This document shows, piece after piece, positions 46,087 to 54,716 of a DNA stretch of 64,000 nt; position 1 is the stretch's first letter, and each line of letters begins with the position of its first letter. The DNA comes from Chthonomonas sp. UBA2362 (lineage in GTDB: Bacteria; Armatimonadota; Fimbriimonadia; Fimbriimonadales; Fimbriimonadaceae). The position numbers and the translations under genes were made by a program. The notes beneath the pieces are model-generated. The model ran no database searches and had not been told where the DNA came from. It saw only the letters and a list, made by a program, of their open reading frames with translations. The stretch covers positions 1 through 64,000 of the forward strand of contig DDTO01000009.1 of the NCBI GenBank assembly GCA_002344135.1, in the 5' to 3' direction.

Positions 46087-47487
46087 ATGACCCTCCACCC
46101 CGCGCTCCAGCGCCTGGCGGACTTCACCGCGAACTCCGAGTTCGACGGTGCGCTCTGGCTCGTCGGGGGGGCGGTCCGGGATGGCCTCCTCTCTACCGAA
46201 GTCGCATCGGAGCCGGCGGACTACGACATCGTGATCGGGCGGCGCGACGCCCCACCGGACGCCGCCATGTCGGCCGAGCGGCTGGTCGAGGCGATTCGAC
46301 CCCTACTGGAGGGCGAGCCCGTCGTCTATCCCCGCTTCGGTACCGCGAGAGTTCAGATAGACGGGGTCGGAATCGAGGTTGTCGCCGCCCGCCGCGAAAG
46401 CTACCGCGGCGACTCGCGCAAGCCGAATGTCGAGCCGGCCACCCTTATCGAGGACGCGCGACGGCGCGACTTCACGGTGAATGCGCTCCTCTACAACCTC
46501 CACGTGCACGAAGTCTACGACCCCCTCGGGGGGCTGGCCGATCTCGAGGCTCGCTTGCTGAGAACGCCGCTCGAACCCGCCGCCACCTTCGCCGAGGACC
46601 CTTTGCGCATGCTCCGCGCTGTCCGGTTCGTGCACCAGCTCGGGTTTGCGCCCGCGCCCGCACTCTATCCGGCGATCCGGGCCGAGCGCGGGCGTCTCGG
46701 CATCGTCAGTGTCGAACGGATTCAGGCCGAACTGGACCGGATGCTCCTCCTGCCGAACGCAGATAGGGCTCTCGCCGACCTCATGACGCTCGGACTCTTC
46801 GAGCGCTTAGCGCCCGAACTGCTCGACTTGGTCGGTGTCGAGCAGGGCCGATACCACCACCTCGACGTGTGGGAACATTCGCTCCTCGTCGTACGCAACC
46901 TGCGCCGAACGGGCGTACCGGCCGATGACCTCGTGCTTGCCTTGAGTGCCCTGCTCCACGACGTCGGCAAGCCCACTACCCGAAGCGTCGACGCAGAAGG
47001 GAACACGCGGTTCTTCAGCCATGAAGTGGTCGGTGCGGACCTTGGGCGTGCGATCCTCGTGAGGCTGCGTTACTCGAACGACGTCGTCGATCGGGTCGTT
47101 CGGCTTGTGCGCGGCCACATGCGCCTGGGATCGTCCCCCACCTTCACCGATGCTGCCGCCCGCCGGCTGCTGCGTGATTTCGGTGAGGACCTCGAGCTGC
47201 TCCTGCGCCTGATCGAGGCCGATGCCGCGTCGCTGCGTCCCGGGCTGAAGACCATCGACCTCGACTCGATCCGGGCGGCCCTGACGCGAGTGGCCGCTCA
47301 TACGCCGGTCGAGCGCCTGACCAGTCCCCTCTCCGGCGAAGCGATCATGGCGCTGCTCGGCGTCGAAGGAGGGCCGATCGTGGGCAGGGTGAAACGCTGG
47401 CTTCAGGAGGAGGTCTTGGAAGGTCGTCTCGAACCCGGCGACACGGCCCGCGCAGCGTCCCTCGTGCGGTCCCGGGCCTGGGAATAA
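46087..47487 (+). CDS. cca: CCA-adding-type tRNA nucleotidyltransferase with HD domain
   Basis: From the ATG at 46087 the protein is 466 residues. The nucleotidyltransferase head has 'LWLVGGAVRDGLLS' and the metal-binding 'DYDIVIG', followed by 'EDARRRDFTVNALLYNLHV' and 'DPLGGLADLEARLLRTPL' and 'EDPLRMLRAVRFVHQLGFAP', all conserved in class II enzymes. A C-terminal HD phosphohydrolase domain follows ('LSALLHDVGKPTTRSVD', 'FFSHEVVGADLGRAIL'). It could add CCA to tRNA or be a poly(A) polymerase; class II members cannot be split by sequence alone. Here at least some tRNA-like RNA encodes its own CCA (19556), so repair is a possible role. Divergent from the restriction gene. Confidence 0.9.
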   Translation: MTLHPALQRLADFTANSEFDGALWLVGGAVRDGLLSTEVASEPADYDIVIGRRDAPPDAAMSAERLVEAIRPLLEGEPVVYPRFGTARVQIDGVGIEVVAARRESYRGDSRKPNVEPATLIEDARRRDFTVNALLYNLHVHEVYDPLGGLADLEARLLRTPLEPAATFAEDPLRMLRAVRFVHQLGFAPAPALYPAIRAERGRLGIVSVERIQAELDRMLLLPNADRALADLMTLGLFERLAPELLDLVGVEQGRYHHLDVWEHSLLVVRNLRRTGVPADDLVLALSALLHDVGKPTTRSVDAEGNTRFFSHEVVGADLGRAILVRLRYSNDVVDRVVRLVRGHMRLGSSPTFTDAAARRLLRDFGEDLELLLRLIEADAASLRPGLKTIDLDSIRAALTRVAAHTPVERLTSPLSGEAIMALLGVEGGPIVGRVKRWLQEEVLEGRLEPGDTARAASLVRSRAWE

Positions 47488-47539
47488 GGACCCATTTTCA
47501 GTTTTTGAGGAACTTTTTTTGCCCCGACCGGAAAACCCC

Positions 47540-47568
47540 TTGCCGTAGGACGAAACATGATGTAAAGT
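47540..47568 (+). promoter_or_regulatory. Putative promoter of the pilin-like gene
   Basis: TTGCCG (47540-47545) is separated by exactly 17 bp from TAAAGT (47563-47568), with a TG just before the -10 box. It is 34 bp upstream of the start at 47603. The region 47488-47539 before it is rich in T-runs and may end the upstream transcript. Confidence 0.5.
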
Positions 47569-47602
47569 TAAGGGGTCTCTATAGTTGGAGGTAATCATAC
47601 CG

Positions 47603-48469
47603 ATGCGCAAAGCATTTACTCTTATCGAACTCCTGGTCGTCATCGCGATCATCGCGATCCTCGCGGCCATTCTCTTCCCTGTCTTCGCCCAGGCCAAGGC
47701 CGCCGCGAAGAAGGCTGCTTGTGTGTCCAACGCCAAGCAGTACGCCCTGGCTCACGAGATGTACCTGCCGGACAACGACAGCACCTACGTCCTGATTCAG
47801 TGGACGAACTCGTACAGCGTCACCTCGGTGCCGCCGGACAACGTCATCGGCGTCATCCTGCAGCCGTACATCAAGAACATCCAGATCCTCGCCTCGCCCG
47901 GCGACCCGGCGACCGAGCAGCAGCGCGTATACAATGGCGGCCTGCCCAATCCGGATACGTCGACTAACCGAGCCGGCCAGCGCGACTTCAACCTCGCGAT
48001 CAAGTCGGACTACGGCTACAACACCCAGTACTTCTGCGTCATGGGCGCCTATTGTCCCGAACTCTTCCGAGCGTCCGGCACCAACGAGAGCGCGGTCGAG
48101 AAGAAGGCCGAGACGATTCTCGCCGTCAACTCGGTGTGGGATCGCGTGGGCGGCCGGCCGGTCGACGGCGGTAACTGGGGCATCGACCCGCCCTGCAGAC
48201 AGGACCAGGACGGAACCGATACGTTCCCGGCACTGCCGGCTGGCTGTACGGGCAGGTGGTATTGGCTTGGCTGGCAGCCGACCTCCCCGAACGCATGGAA
48301 CGTCTTCGGTGGTGCTTGGCCGTGGCACGCCGGCAATGCGGTCGTGACCTGGGCCGATGGCCACGTGAGCGTCCGCAAAATCTCGACTCTGACCGCAGGG
48401 TGCAACGTCCTCAATACTTGGGGCGGCCGCATCTTCGACAAGGACAGATACCTTTGGGATCTGCGCTAA
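47603..48469 (+). CDS. Type IV pilin-like protein with H-X9-DG domain (DUF1559-like)
   Basis: The 288-residue product starts 'MRKAFTLIELLVVIAIIAIL', a prepilin N-terminal methylation-type helix, followed by 'FPVFAQAKAAAKKAACVSNA'. The cleavage residue before Phe is Ala, not Gly, so processing may differ. The C-terminal part has the 'GGAWPWHAGNAVVTWADGHV' block, the H-X9-DG motif of DUF1559-like proteins, which are abundant in Planctomycetes and Armatimonadota and form pilus or pseudopilus-like surface filaments. The ATG at 47603 is preceded by GGAGGT. Not clustered with the pilus assembly genes found at 61.7-64 kb. Function beyond the family is not shown. Confidence 0.88.
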   Translation: MRKAFTLIELLVVIAIIAILAAILFPVFAQAKAAAKKAACVSNAKQYALAHEMYLPDNDSTYVLIQWTNSYSVTSVPPDNVIGVILQPYIKNIQILASPGDPATEQQRVYNGGLPNPDTSTNRAGQRDFNLAIKSDYGYNTQYFCVMGAYCPELFRASGTNESAVEKKAETILAVNSVWDRVGGRPVDGGNWGIDPPCRQDQDGTDTFPALPAGCTGRWYWLGWQPTSPNAWNVFGGAWPWHAGNAVVTWADGHVSVRKISTLTAGCNVLNTWGGRIFDKDRYLWDLR

Positions 48470-48551
48470 ACGACCGAGTATCCTAACGGGGGTTGTGGTT
48501 CAGGCGTCCACGCCGGAGCCACGACCCCTTTCTCTATCGGAGGCAATGCAT

Positions 48552-48764
48552 ATGAAGTTCAAATCTCTGCTCATCGCGATGCTCGTAGGCGTGTTCGGCT
48601 TCGCTCTCGTCGGTTGCTCCGGCGAAACCGGGACCGACGAAGTGAAGTCCGAAACCAACCAAATGAAGGTCGACAAAAGTCAGGAAATCCCACTGGATCA
48701 GCGACCCGTCGAAGAGAACAAAGTTATGGGCCCACCCAAGCGCGGGATGCCCAGCGGGAACTGA
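48552..48764 (+). CDS. Small lipoprotein, unknown function
   Basis: From the ATG at 48552, with GGAGG eight bases upstream, the product is 70 residues. The signal peptide 'MKFKSLLIAMLVGVFGFALV' is followed by the lipobox ending in Cys (L-V-G-C), so it should be lipidated and anchored. The mature 48 residues are hydrophilic and charged ('ETGTDEVKSETNQMKVDKSQ'), with a Pro/Gly end. An earlier ATG at 48546 is too close to the ribosome site. It sits between the pilin-like gene (83 bp upstream) and a dockerin protein gene, with no recognised family. Confidence 0.75.
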   Translation: MKFKSLLIAMLVGVFGFALVGCSGETGTDEVKSETNQMKVDKSQEIPLDQRPVEENKVMGPPKRGMPSGN

Positions 48765-48823
48765 CGCTGCCGAAGTTGCACCGTTAGGGCTGGGGCAGCT
48801 TGATCTGGCATTCTTCCACACCG

Positions 48824-50104
48824 ATGATGCATCTCAACGGCAGGAAACTTGCTTTGGTGCTAGGCTTAGGACTTGGCCAAACGCTATCGTTCGCACAAGG
48901 TTCTGTTAGCCCGGGCGCAGATTCTTATTGGATTGAGGCAAACTGGAACCAACAGGCGGCAAGCCCGTTGGGCCCTTGGGAGGACTGCAACCAAGCGCTC
49001 CGTGGATCGGGTGCCCTTCCCGGATGGCTTTCCTATGACGCCGCGCCAGCCGTTGCAGATGCTAGGGCTCGATTCGATCCACCAGCATTCGCATTGAACG
49101 CTTCCGTGTTTCACGATTATGCGGCAAACCTCTGGTTCGTGATTCCCGTGGAGTCTTCAGCGGAACCAGATGGTGAGGAGATGCTGTTAATCCAGACATT
49201 CCTGGCCTTGCGATGTGGCGGTGCCATCAATCTTTGGGGCCTATACGGCACGGGAACCACCTATGGAGATCTCTACCGTCCCCAAGTGATTCTTCCTGCG
49301 CAAGGAGAGTCAAGAGGCTATAGAACCGGGCTGATTGGCGTTTCTCCGCCTATTGGCTCCTATGCCAACGGGACTATTGTGCCAACCAAGCGCGTTCGCT
49401 ACGCTCGACCAAACGGTTTGCTGAACTGGGAACAGGGAAAGGGAGTCTTTCATGGGGCTGTCCCGATCTTTGCTGACGAGTTTTGCTTCCGGACAGAACT
49501 TAGCCACGAAGGAAGTCAAGGGATGAACGGGTCTGGCTTCGTGATAAAGCAGTGGTACCCGGACGACAATCCGGCGTTTGGTAGATTTTCGGGTCAGACG
49601 CTCATAAGGGGCACGGTTGAATTAGAGAGCTGGCAAGGTTCCCAGGTACAGTCGCACGGGTTCTGGGTAGTCGTCCGCGACTCAAAGACCTGCGAAATCG
49701 TCGAAGCCACCCATGTTATTCAGTTCGAGGAAGAAGTTGGTTCCGGACACATGTTTTCGTATGTGACGGACTTACCGCCGGGCACGTATGAAGTCTCGAT
49801 ACGAGGTCGAATGTGGTTGCGAGATGTCCAGTCGCTTACTGTTACGTCAACTGGCGCGACGATATCCGCGACTCTGCGGAATGGCGATATCACTGGAGAT
49901 GGGATCGTAGACATCGTGGACTACTCGTACTACAGCTTCGCGTACGGAATGACATGCGAGGACTCCTGTTGGCACACGCCGTCGATTGGTGGCGTTATGC
50001 CGCGCGACTGTGACTTGAACGGGGATTGCGAAGTGGATATCGGCGATTATGCGATCCTAAACGACAACTGGGAAGAAGAGGACGAGCCCGATTGCCTGAA
50101 TTGA
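48824..50104 (+). CDS. Secreted protein with C-terminal dockerin-like repeats
   Basis: The 426-residue product (ATG at 48824; ATG 48827 equally possible) carries a signal peptide ('LALVLGLGLGQTLSFAQ'). The mature domain is strand-rich with several Cys and aromatic motifs ('FHDYAANLWFVIPVESSAEP', 'EFCFRTELSHEGSQGMNGSG'). The middle 'GTVELESWQGSQVQSHGFWV' and 'EVSIRGRMWLRDVQSLTV' resemble the same parts of the 40757-41674 protein, so the two share a fold next to the tag. The end has dockerin-like loops ('NGDITGDGIVDIVDYSYYSF', 'DLNGDCEVDIGDYAILNDNW'). Here the first half is atypical (Y-S-Y-Y-S-F in place of Y-A-x-L). Function unknown. Confidence 0.78.
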   Translation: MMHLNGRKLALVLGLGLGQTLSFAQGSVSPGADSYWIEANWNQQAASPLGPWEDCNQALRGSGALPGWLSYDAAPAVADARARFDPPAFALNASVFHDYAANLWFVIPVESSAEPDGEEMLLIQTFLALRCGGAINLWGLYGTGTTYGDLYRPQVILPAQGESRGYRTGLIGVSPPIGSYANGTIVPTKRVRYARPNGLLNWEQGKGVFHGAVPIFADEFCFRTELSHEGSQGMNGSGFVIKQWYPDDNPAFGRFSGQTLIRGTVELESWQGSQVQSHGFWVVVRDSKTCEIVEATHVIQFEEEVGSGHMFSYVTDLPPGTYEVSIRGRMWLRDVQSLTVTSTGATISATLRNGDITGDGIVDIVDYSYYSFAYGMTCEDSCWHTPSIGGVMPRDCDLNGDCEVDIGDYAILNDNWEEEDEPDCLN

Positions 50105-50122
50105 TGTCCGATGATCCAACTT

Positions 50123-50162
50123 CAGGCATTAGCCGGTTCGACCCGGAACCGGTAAATGCCTG
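50123..50162 (+). promoter_or_regulatory. Long hairpin ending three bases before the Eis-like start codon
   Basis: CAGGCATT (50123-50130) pairs with AATGCCTG (50155-50162) and CCGGTTC (50133-50139) with GAACCGG (50146-50152), with only a 2-nt AG/TA internal interruption and a GACCCG loop. It lies just upstream of the ATG at 50166, with no T-run. It may terminate the preceding gene or mask the ribosome site of the Eis-like gene. Confidence 0.6.
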
Positions 50163-50165
50163 AGA

Positions 50166-51314
50166 ATGGGTTTCGAGTTCCGAGAGGTGACAGCAGAGGA
50201 CGTCGAGGCGGTTCGGCACATATGGTCGATCGTTTACCGACGGGGCGAGCCGATCGAGCCTGGCGAGGAAGTCCCGCGCGCCGACCGACTTTCCTTCGTC
50301 GGCTTCCTCGATGGCCGTCCCGGCGCGGCGTTTTCCATCATGCCGATGAAGGTCACGCGCGGAGACGGTACCCTGAGCTGTGCCGGGGTTGCCTCGGTCG
50401 CGGTGCTACCCGAAGCCCGGAACGCCCGACTCGGAAGCGCGTTCATGGAATGGTCCCTCGGCGACCTCCGGGCACGCGGCTACGAGACAGCCGCCCTTTA
50501 CGCCTATCGTGACTCGTTCTACAGGCGCTTCGGCTACGAGGTCACCGGCCGGCGCTGGCAGATCCGGTGCCCGCCGGATCGACTTCCGGACCTCGAACCC
50601 ACACTGCCCGTTCGTCACGTGACGCCGGAAGAAGCCCATCTTCTTGATCGGCCGTACCGAGCGTTTGCTCGAGCGCGCAGCGGACTCTTCCTCCGTGAGC
50701 AAAGCGACTGGATCAATCGATTCGGTAAGCGGCCCCCGATGATCTATGCCGCCGGTGACCCCGTCGAGGCCTACGCCTGGGTCTCGATGGAGGGCAGCTT
50801 CTGGGACGATCTGCCGGTCGGCGAGTTCGTCTGGTCGACCCCCGCTGGGTACGAGACCATGCTTGCGACTCTACGGGCGCTCGATATCAACCGAGGCGCG
50901 CTGATTTGGCACGAGCCGAGCGACGGGCCCTTCCTACTGAGCCACATGGACCAAGGAGTTCGCGTCTGCTTAGACCGTCACACGATGTTTCGCGCCCTCG
51001 AGGTGCCGAATGCCCTCCGGCGATTGGTTCCGGAGTCGTCCGGCGAGTTCCGAATCCGCGTCGACGACTCCCACCTTCCGGCCAACGTCGGACCTTGGCA
51101 GGTCCGCTTCGGCCTCGACGGCGTGGATGTTTCGCCAGCCAAAGAAGCAGACCTAGAACTCGGCATCGCCGCGTTTTCCCAGGCCCTCATGGGCGAGCCA
51201 AGCCTCGAAGTCCTGCTCCACGCCGGCAAGGTCGCGAGCCACGACGAAGCTGCGACTCGCGCCGCTCGAGCTCTGCTTTCCCCGCGCCCGACGATCCTCA
51301 TGGATTATTTTTAG
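50166..51314 (+). CDS. Eis-like GNAT acetyltransferase with SCP2 domain
   Basis: The 382-residue protein has the three-part Eis layout: an N-terminal GNAT domain with the acetyl-CoA motif 'VASVAVLPEARNARLGSAFM' and 'RARGYETAALYAYRDSFYRR', a second GNAT-like fold, and a C-terminal SCP2-type domain ('LELGIAAFSQALMGEPSLEV'). The last residue is Phe after 'PRPTILMDY', consistent with the Eis family in which the C-terminal carboxylate is catalytic. Known Eis proteins acetylate amines of aminoglycosides or polycations; substrate here is unknown. It has its own start next to a hairpin and lies between envelope proteins. Confidence 0.85.
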   Translation: MGFEFREVTAEDVEAVRHIWSIVYRRGEPIEPGEEVPRADRLSFVGFLDGRPGAAFSIMPMKVTRGDGTLSCAGVASVAVLPEARNARLGSAFMEWSLGDLRARGYETAALYAYRDSFYRRFGYEVTGRRWQIRCPPDRLPDLEPTLPVRHVTPEEAHLLDRPYRAFARARSGLFLREQSDWINRFGKRPPMIYAAGDPVEAYAWVSMEGSFWDDLPVGEFVWSTPAGYETMLATLRALDINRGALIWHEPSDGPFLLSHMDQGVRVCLDRHTMFRALEVPNALRRLVPESSGEFRIRVDDSHLPANVGPWQVRFGLDGVDVSPAKEADLELGIAAFSQALMGEPSLEVLLHAGKVASHDEAATRAARALLSPRPTILMDYF

Positions 51315-51369
51315 GCGGCCTCAGCGCAAAACCTGTTGTACAATGCCATTACCTCTGCGAGGAGTGTCT

Positions 51370-52929
51370 ATGGTTTGGCGGCTCTTGTTCATTTGTCTTG
51401 CATTCTTTGGAGGTGCGCCGATCGTCGCGCCCGGGCTGGCTCCTGCCGCGCTGGAGGGTGGTGGCGATCCGGAGCTTCCCGAAAACGGCTATGAGCGATG
51501 GATGCTGCCTGGAGGGACCGGAAACGGACCGGCCGTCATGGGCCAGATCCGAGCCGGGAGCACGGTCGTCCACCTCATCGACGGGCCCTCGACCTTCAAG
51601 GCGATGGTCGCCGCGATGGAGACGGCCCGCACCAACCAGCACTACATCTACCTGCTGGGTTGGTGGCTGACTCACGACTTCCGGATGCGAGGGCTCAAGG
51701 GCACCACGATGGCGGACTACCTCAAGGCCGCGTCCGATCGAGGCGTCGAGGTCCGCTCGATGCTCTCGGCCCATCTGACGAACGAAACCGGCCCCGCGGT
51801 GGCCTGGATCAACAACAACCTCGACAACGGCTCCGCCATCCACGATAACCGTCACCTCAATTTCGGCTCGCACCACCAAAAGATCCTGATCGTCGATGGG
51901 CAGGATGGCTTGATCGCCTTCGTCGGAGGGGTCGACGTCAACCCCGACCGGCTCTTTATGCAGGGAGTCGGCCCCAACGAGCGGGGCGACACGAGCGGCG
52001 CCCCGTTCCACGACGTGCACGCAGAGGTCCGGGGCCGGTCGGCGTGGGATTTGCTGCAAATCTTCGTCGAGCGATGGAGCGACCATCCCGGGGTGGCGGC
52101 GCTGCCCGCGGCGAAACGGGGGCTTCGCGGCGCTACCACTGGGATGCCCGGGGCCATTGCGGGATCGACCTTGCGAACACAGGTCGGCCGAACCTACGGT
52201 AACAGCACGGGCCAAAACGGAGTGAACCCCGTCTATGCCTTTGCGCCCATGGGCTCCCAGCAGTGCGCCCGGATGATCATGAAGGGGATTGCCTCCGCGC
52301 AGAAGTTCATTTACATCGAAGATCAATACTTCGTCGATACGACGAGCATCGCGACCCCCATTGCGGCGTTCAACGTGCGGGCCGCGCTGAGGGCGGCCCT
52401 GGCGAGGGGCGTGAAGGTCATCGTGGTCATCCCCCACGACTCCATTACGGCCATGGGCGGGCAAACCGCCTATCGCCGGGCCCTATTGATCAACAACCTG
52501 CGGGCCGCGCCTGGAGCCGGCGGCGGTGGCTTCCGAGTCTTCTATCCGCGGCGTTGGGGCGAGTACAAGACCTACGTTCACTCGAAGACCTGGGTTTTCG
52601 ACGACGAGTTCGCGATCATAGGTTCGGCCAACACCAACCGCCGAAGCTTCACCCACGACAGCGAATCGGCGATTGGAGTCTGGGATCGCGGCAAGGCCGA
52701 CAAGGGCGCCCTTTACTTCGCTCATTCCCTACGGATCGCGCTCTGGTCGAAGTACCTGAACACGAACGACATGAAACTGCTCAAGGACGGGATGGCCGCC
52801 CAAGCGCTTTGGAACGCGAACAATCTGCCCAAGGGCGCCCGCGTCGTCGAGAGCACGTACCCCGCCACTCCGAAGGCGCCCCTCTTCGCCGACGCGCAAT
52901 GGAACAACATCGACCCGGAGGGCTCATAG
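51370..52929 (+). CDS. Phospholipase D family protein, secreted
   Basis: The ATG at 51370 (GAGGAG at 6 bp) gives 519 residues and a signal peptide ('WRLLFICLAFFGGAPIVAPG'). Two HKD motifs are present: 'HHQKILIVDGQD' near residue 168 and 'HSKTWVFDDEFAIIGSAN' near residue 402, each followed by the typical Gly/Ser-Asn stretch, and an N-terminal 'NQHYIYLLGWWLTHDFRM'. The enzyme should hydrolyse or transfer phosphodiester groups of lipids, or could be a phospholipid synthase-like enzyme, outside the cytoplasm. ATG at 51343 would add nine residues ahead of the signal. It is directly followed by the NHL-dockerin gene, 2 bp between stop and start. Confidence 0.9.
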   Translation: MVWRLLFICLAFFGGAPIVAPGLAPAALEGGGDPELPENGYERWMLPGGTGNGPAVMGQIRAGSTVVHLIDGPSTFKAMVAAMETARTNQHYIYLLGWWLTHDFRMRGLKGTTMADYLKAASDRGVEVRSMLSAHLTNETGPAVAWINNNLDNGSAIHDNRHLNFGSHHQKILIVDGQDGLIAFVGGVDVNPDRLFMQGVGPNERGDTSGAPFHDVHAEVRGRSAWDLLQIFVERWSDHPGVAALPAAKRGLRGATTGMPGAIAGSTLRTQVGRTYGNSTGQNGVNPVYAFAPMGSQQCARMIMKGIASAQKFIYIEDQYFVDTTSIATPIAAFNVRAALRAALARGVKVIVVIPHDSITAMGGQTAYRRALLINNLRAAPGAGGGGFRVFYPRRWGEYKTYVHSKTWVFDDEFAIIGSANTNRRSFTHDSESAIGVWDRGKADKGALYFAHSLRIALWSKYLNTNDMKLLKDGMAAQALWNANNLPKGARVVESTYPATPKAPLFADAQWNNIDPEGS

Positions 52930-52931
52930 CC

Positions 52932-54212
52932 GTGAAGTGCTGGACCATTATCGCGATCCTTGCCGCGACGACGGCTGCCCGTGCCCAGTTGGAAGCAGGG
53001 GACCTACTCGTCGCCTGCGGAAACGACGTCTTCGACAGCGGCATCCACCGCATCTCGCCGGACGGGACCTACCGGGGCGTGTTCGCCTCCGACGTCGTGA
53101 ACCTGCATCGACCGGGGGGCATGGCGGTCGGGCCGGCGGGCCAAGTCTTCGTCGCCTCGATCGGCACCGGCATGCTGCTGTCATTCAATACGAATGGCTC
53201 GCCGGCTGGGCTCCATGGCCCGACCGGGGACGGCAGCCTAGTGGCGCCGAACGACCTGATCTCGAAGAGCGATGGCGTGCTCATCGCCGACGCGGACGGC
53301 GGCGCGATCCAGGCGTTCGACTACAGCTTCTGGAACTTCGTTCTCGCCGGTCACTATTCGTCCGGGGCCGGTCACATGATTCGGGTCGGCAATGTCGCCT
53401 ACGTCAGCGACCCGCCCGGGGGCGTGGTTTGGTCGTTCGACGTTGCAACCGGGGCGACCTCGCTGGTGGTGAAGGGCCAAGGTCTCATTTGCCCGACCGG
53501 TTTGGCCGTCGACTCGACCGGACGGCTATATATCGCCGATTCCTACCAGGACAAGCTGTACCGGTTCGCCGGGGGAACGCTGACCGAGATCGCGACAGGC
53601 CCTCCGCTTGATGGTCCGCGGGCATTGCTGTTCAACCCGGACGGCGAATTGCTGGTCGCGAATCAGCACCAGTGGAACGTCCTGCGCTACGACACGACCG
53701 GCTTGTTCTTAGGGGTTCTGGTTGCGGGCATTCCCGAGCCGACCCACCTCATGTATTACTCCGGAAGAACCTTCGCCAACGGGTACGCCACCCTAACGGA
53801 CTGCCAAGACATCCGCTCGCATCGACTCTTTGTCGAGTTGCGTCGAACCGACGACGGCACTTTGGCTGAGTTTCACGGTCCGCTCACCCTGGGCGTCGGA
53901 GGCTACTTCTCCTTCGGAACGAGCCTAGTCGGAACGTACGACGTGTATGCGTGGTCGCCGAGTTTTCTCCGACGCTACATCGGGAGGCTTCACACTGCGG
54001 CCATGATCGGGCTCGGGCCCGTCCTCGTCAACGGCGATATCAACGGAGACAACGAGGTCGAAATCGGAGACTACGCCCTCCTTGCGATCGCGTTCGGCAC
54101 TCGCCCAGAGGATGTCGCCTGGGACGAGCGTTGCGACCTGAACTGCGACCTCGTCATCGACATCGGCGACTTCGCCATCCTCTCGGCGAACTTCGGGCAG
54201 ATCGGCGACTAG
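52932..54212 (+). CDS. NHL/SMP-30-like propeller protein with dockerin-like end
   Basis: The GTG start at 52932 gives 426 residues with a short signal peptide ('WTIIAILAATTAARAQ'). The middle is a beta-propeller with repeated blade motifs such as 'RPGGMAVGPAGQVFVASIG', 'SKSDGVLIADADGG' and 'CPTGLAVDSTGRLYIADSY', typical of NHL or SMP-30 families. A strand segment with 'TYDVYAWSPSFLRRYI' precedes the dockerin-like pair ('NGDINGDNEVEIGDYALL', 'DLNCDLVIDIGDFAILSANF'), which ends the chain. It starts 2 bp after the phospholipase D stop, suggesting these two secreted proteins are made together. The 3' end overlaps the convergent zinc-ribbon gene by 4 bp. Confidence 0.82.
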   Translation: MKCWTIIAILAATTAARAQLEAGDLLVACGNDVFDSGIHRISPDGTYRGVFASDVVNLHRPGGMAVGPAGQVFVASIGTGMLLSFNTNGSPAGLHGPTGDGSLVAPNDLISKSDGVLIADADGGAIQAFDYSFWNFVLAGHYSSGAGHMIRVGNVAYVSDPPGGVVWSFDVATGATSLVVKGQGLICPTGLAVDSTGRLYIADSYQDKLYRFAGGTLTEIATGPPLDGPRALLFNPDGELLVANQHQWNVLRYDTTGLFLGVLVAGIPEPTHLMYYSGRTFANGYATLTDCQDIRSHRLFVELRRTDDGTLAEFHGPLTLGVGGYFSFGTSLVGTYDVYAWSPSFLRRYIGRLHTAAMIGLGPVLVNGDINGDNEVEIGDYALLAIAFGTRPEDVAWDERCDLNCDLVIDIGDFAILSANFGQIGD

Positions 54213-54709
54213 ATGCGCGGCCGGATCCGGATCATCAGAGTCCGCGAAGCCTTTTCGACGAGCGTCCACTGCGTCCGATAGGTCTCCTCGGCAACGTGAA
54301 GCTCGGCAAGGGCGGCGGCGGCTTCCTCGGGCAATAGCCGGCGACCGCCGACCCGGCGGGCCACCGCCGCGATGGCGCCCAACTCGCCGTCGTCGACGAA
54401 CACTCCACCACAGCCCTCGCAACCGTCCAGTTCGATCGGCGTCGAATGGAGGTAGCGGTAGCGATAGAGAGGTACGTTGCAGCGAGGGCAGTAGCGAGCG
54501 GACTCGGTCCGCGATTCCACATCGATCCTGCCCTCAGGCTTTGCCTCTCGGTCAAGGTTCTCGAAGTCTTCACGCCGGCCGTGCAGCAGGTCCCCGAGTT
54601 CGCCCTGGTCGAACCAGATTCCGCCCGTGTCTGGGCAGACGTCGAGTTCGATGCCGTTGAATTCGATCCGTCGCATCGGGTTGGCGGTTACAGGTGAGAT
54701 CAGAATCAT
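54209..54709 (-). CDS. TFIIB-type zinc-ribbon protein with one degenerate finger
   Basis: A 166-residue cytoplasmic protein of the zf-TFIIB type. Usually such proteins have two ribbons of the form C-x-x-C...C-x-x-C-G-G-x-W-x-D-x-G-E-L. Here the second ribbon is intact ('CPRCNVPL' then 'CEGCGGVFVDDGEL'), but the first lacks three of its four cysteines ('SPVTANPM' and 'VCPDTGGIWFDQGEL'). The family is poorly characterised. It lies convergently with the propeller-dockerin gene and 7 bp upstream of fmt on the same strand, hence possibly first in the fmt operon direction is excluded: it is downstream of fmt in transcription, so it may be the tail of the def-fmt transcript. Confidence 0.75.
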   Translation of the reverse strand: MILISPVTANPMRRIEFNGIELDVCPDTGGIWFDQGELGDLLHGRREDFENLDREAKPEGRIDVESRTESARYCPRCNVPLYRYRYLHSTPIELDGCEGCGGVFVDDGELGAIAAVARRVGGRRLLPEEAAAALAELHVAEETYRTQWTLVEKASRTLMIRIRPRI

Positions 54710-54716
54710 GCGCTCA

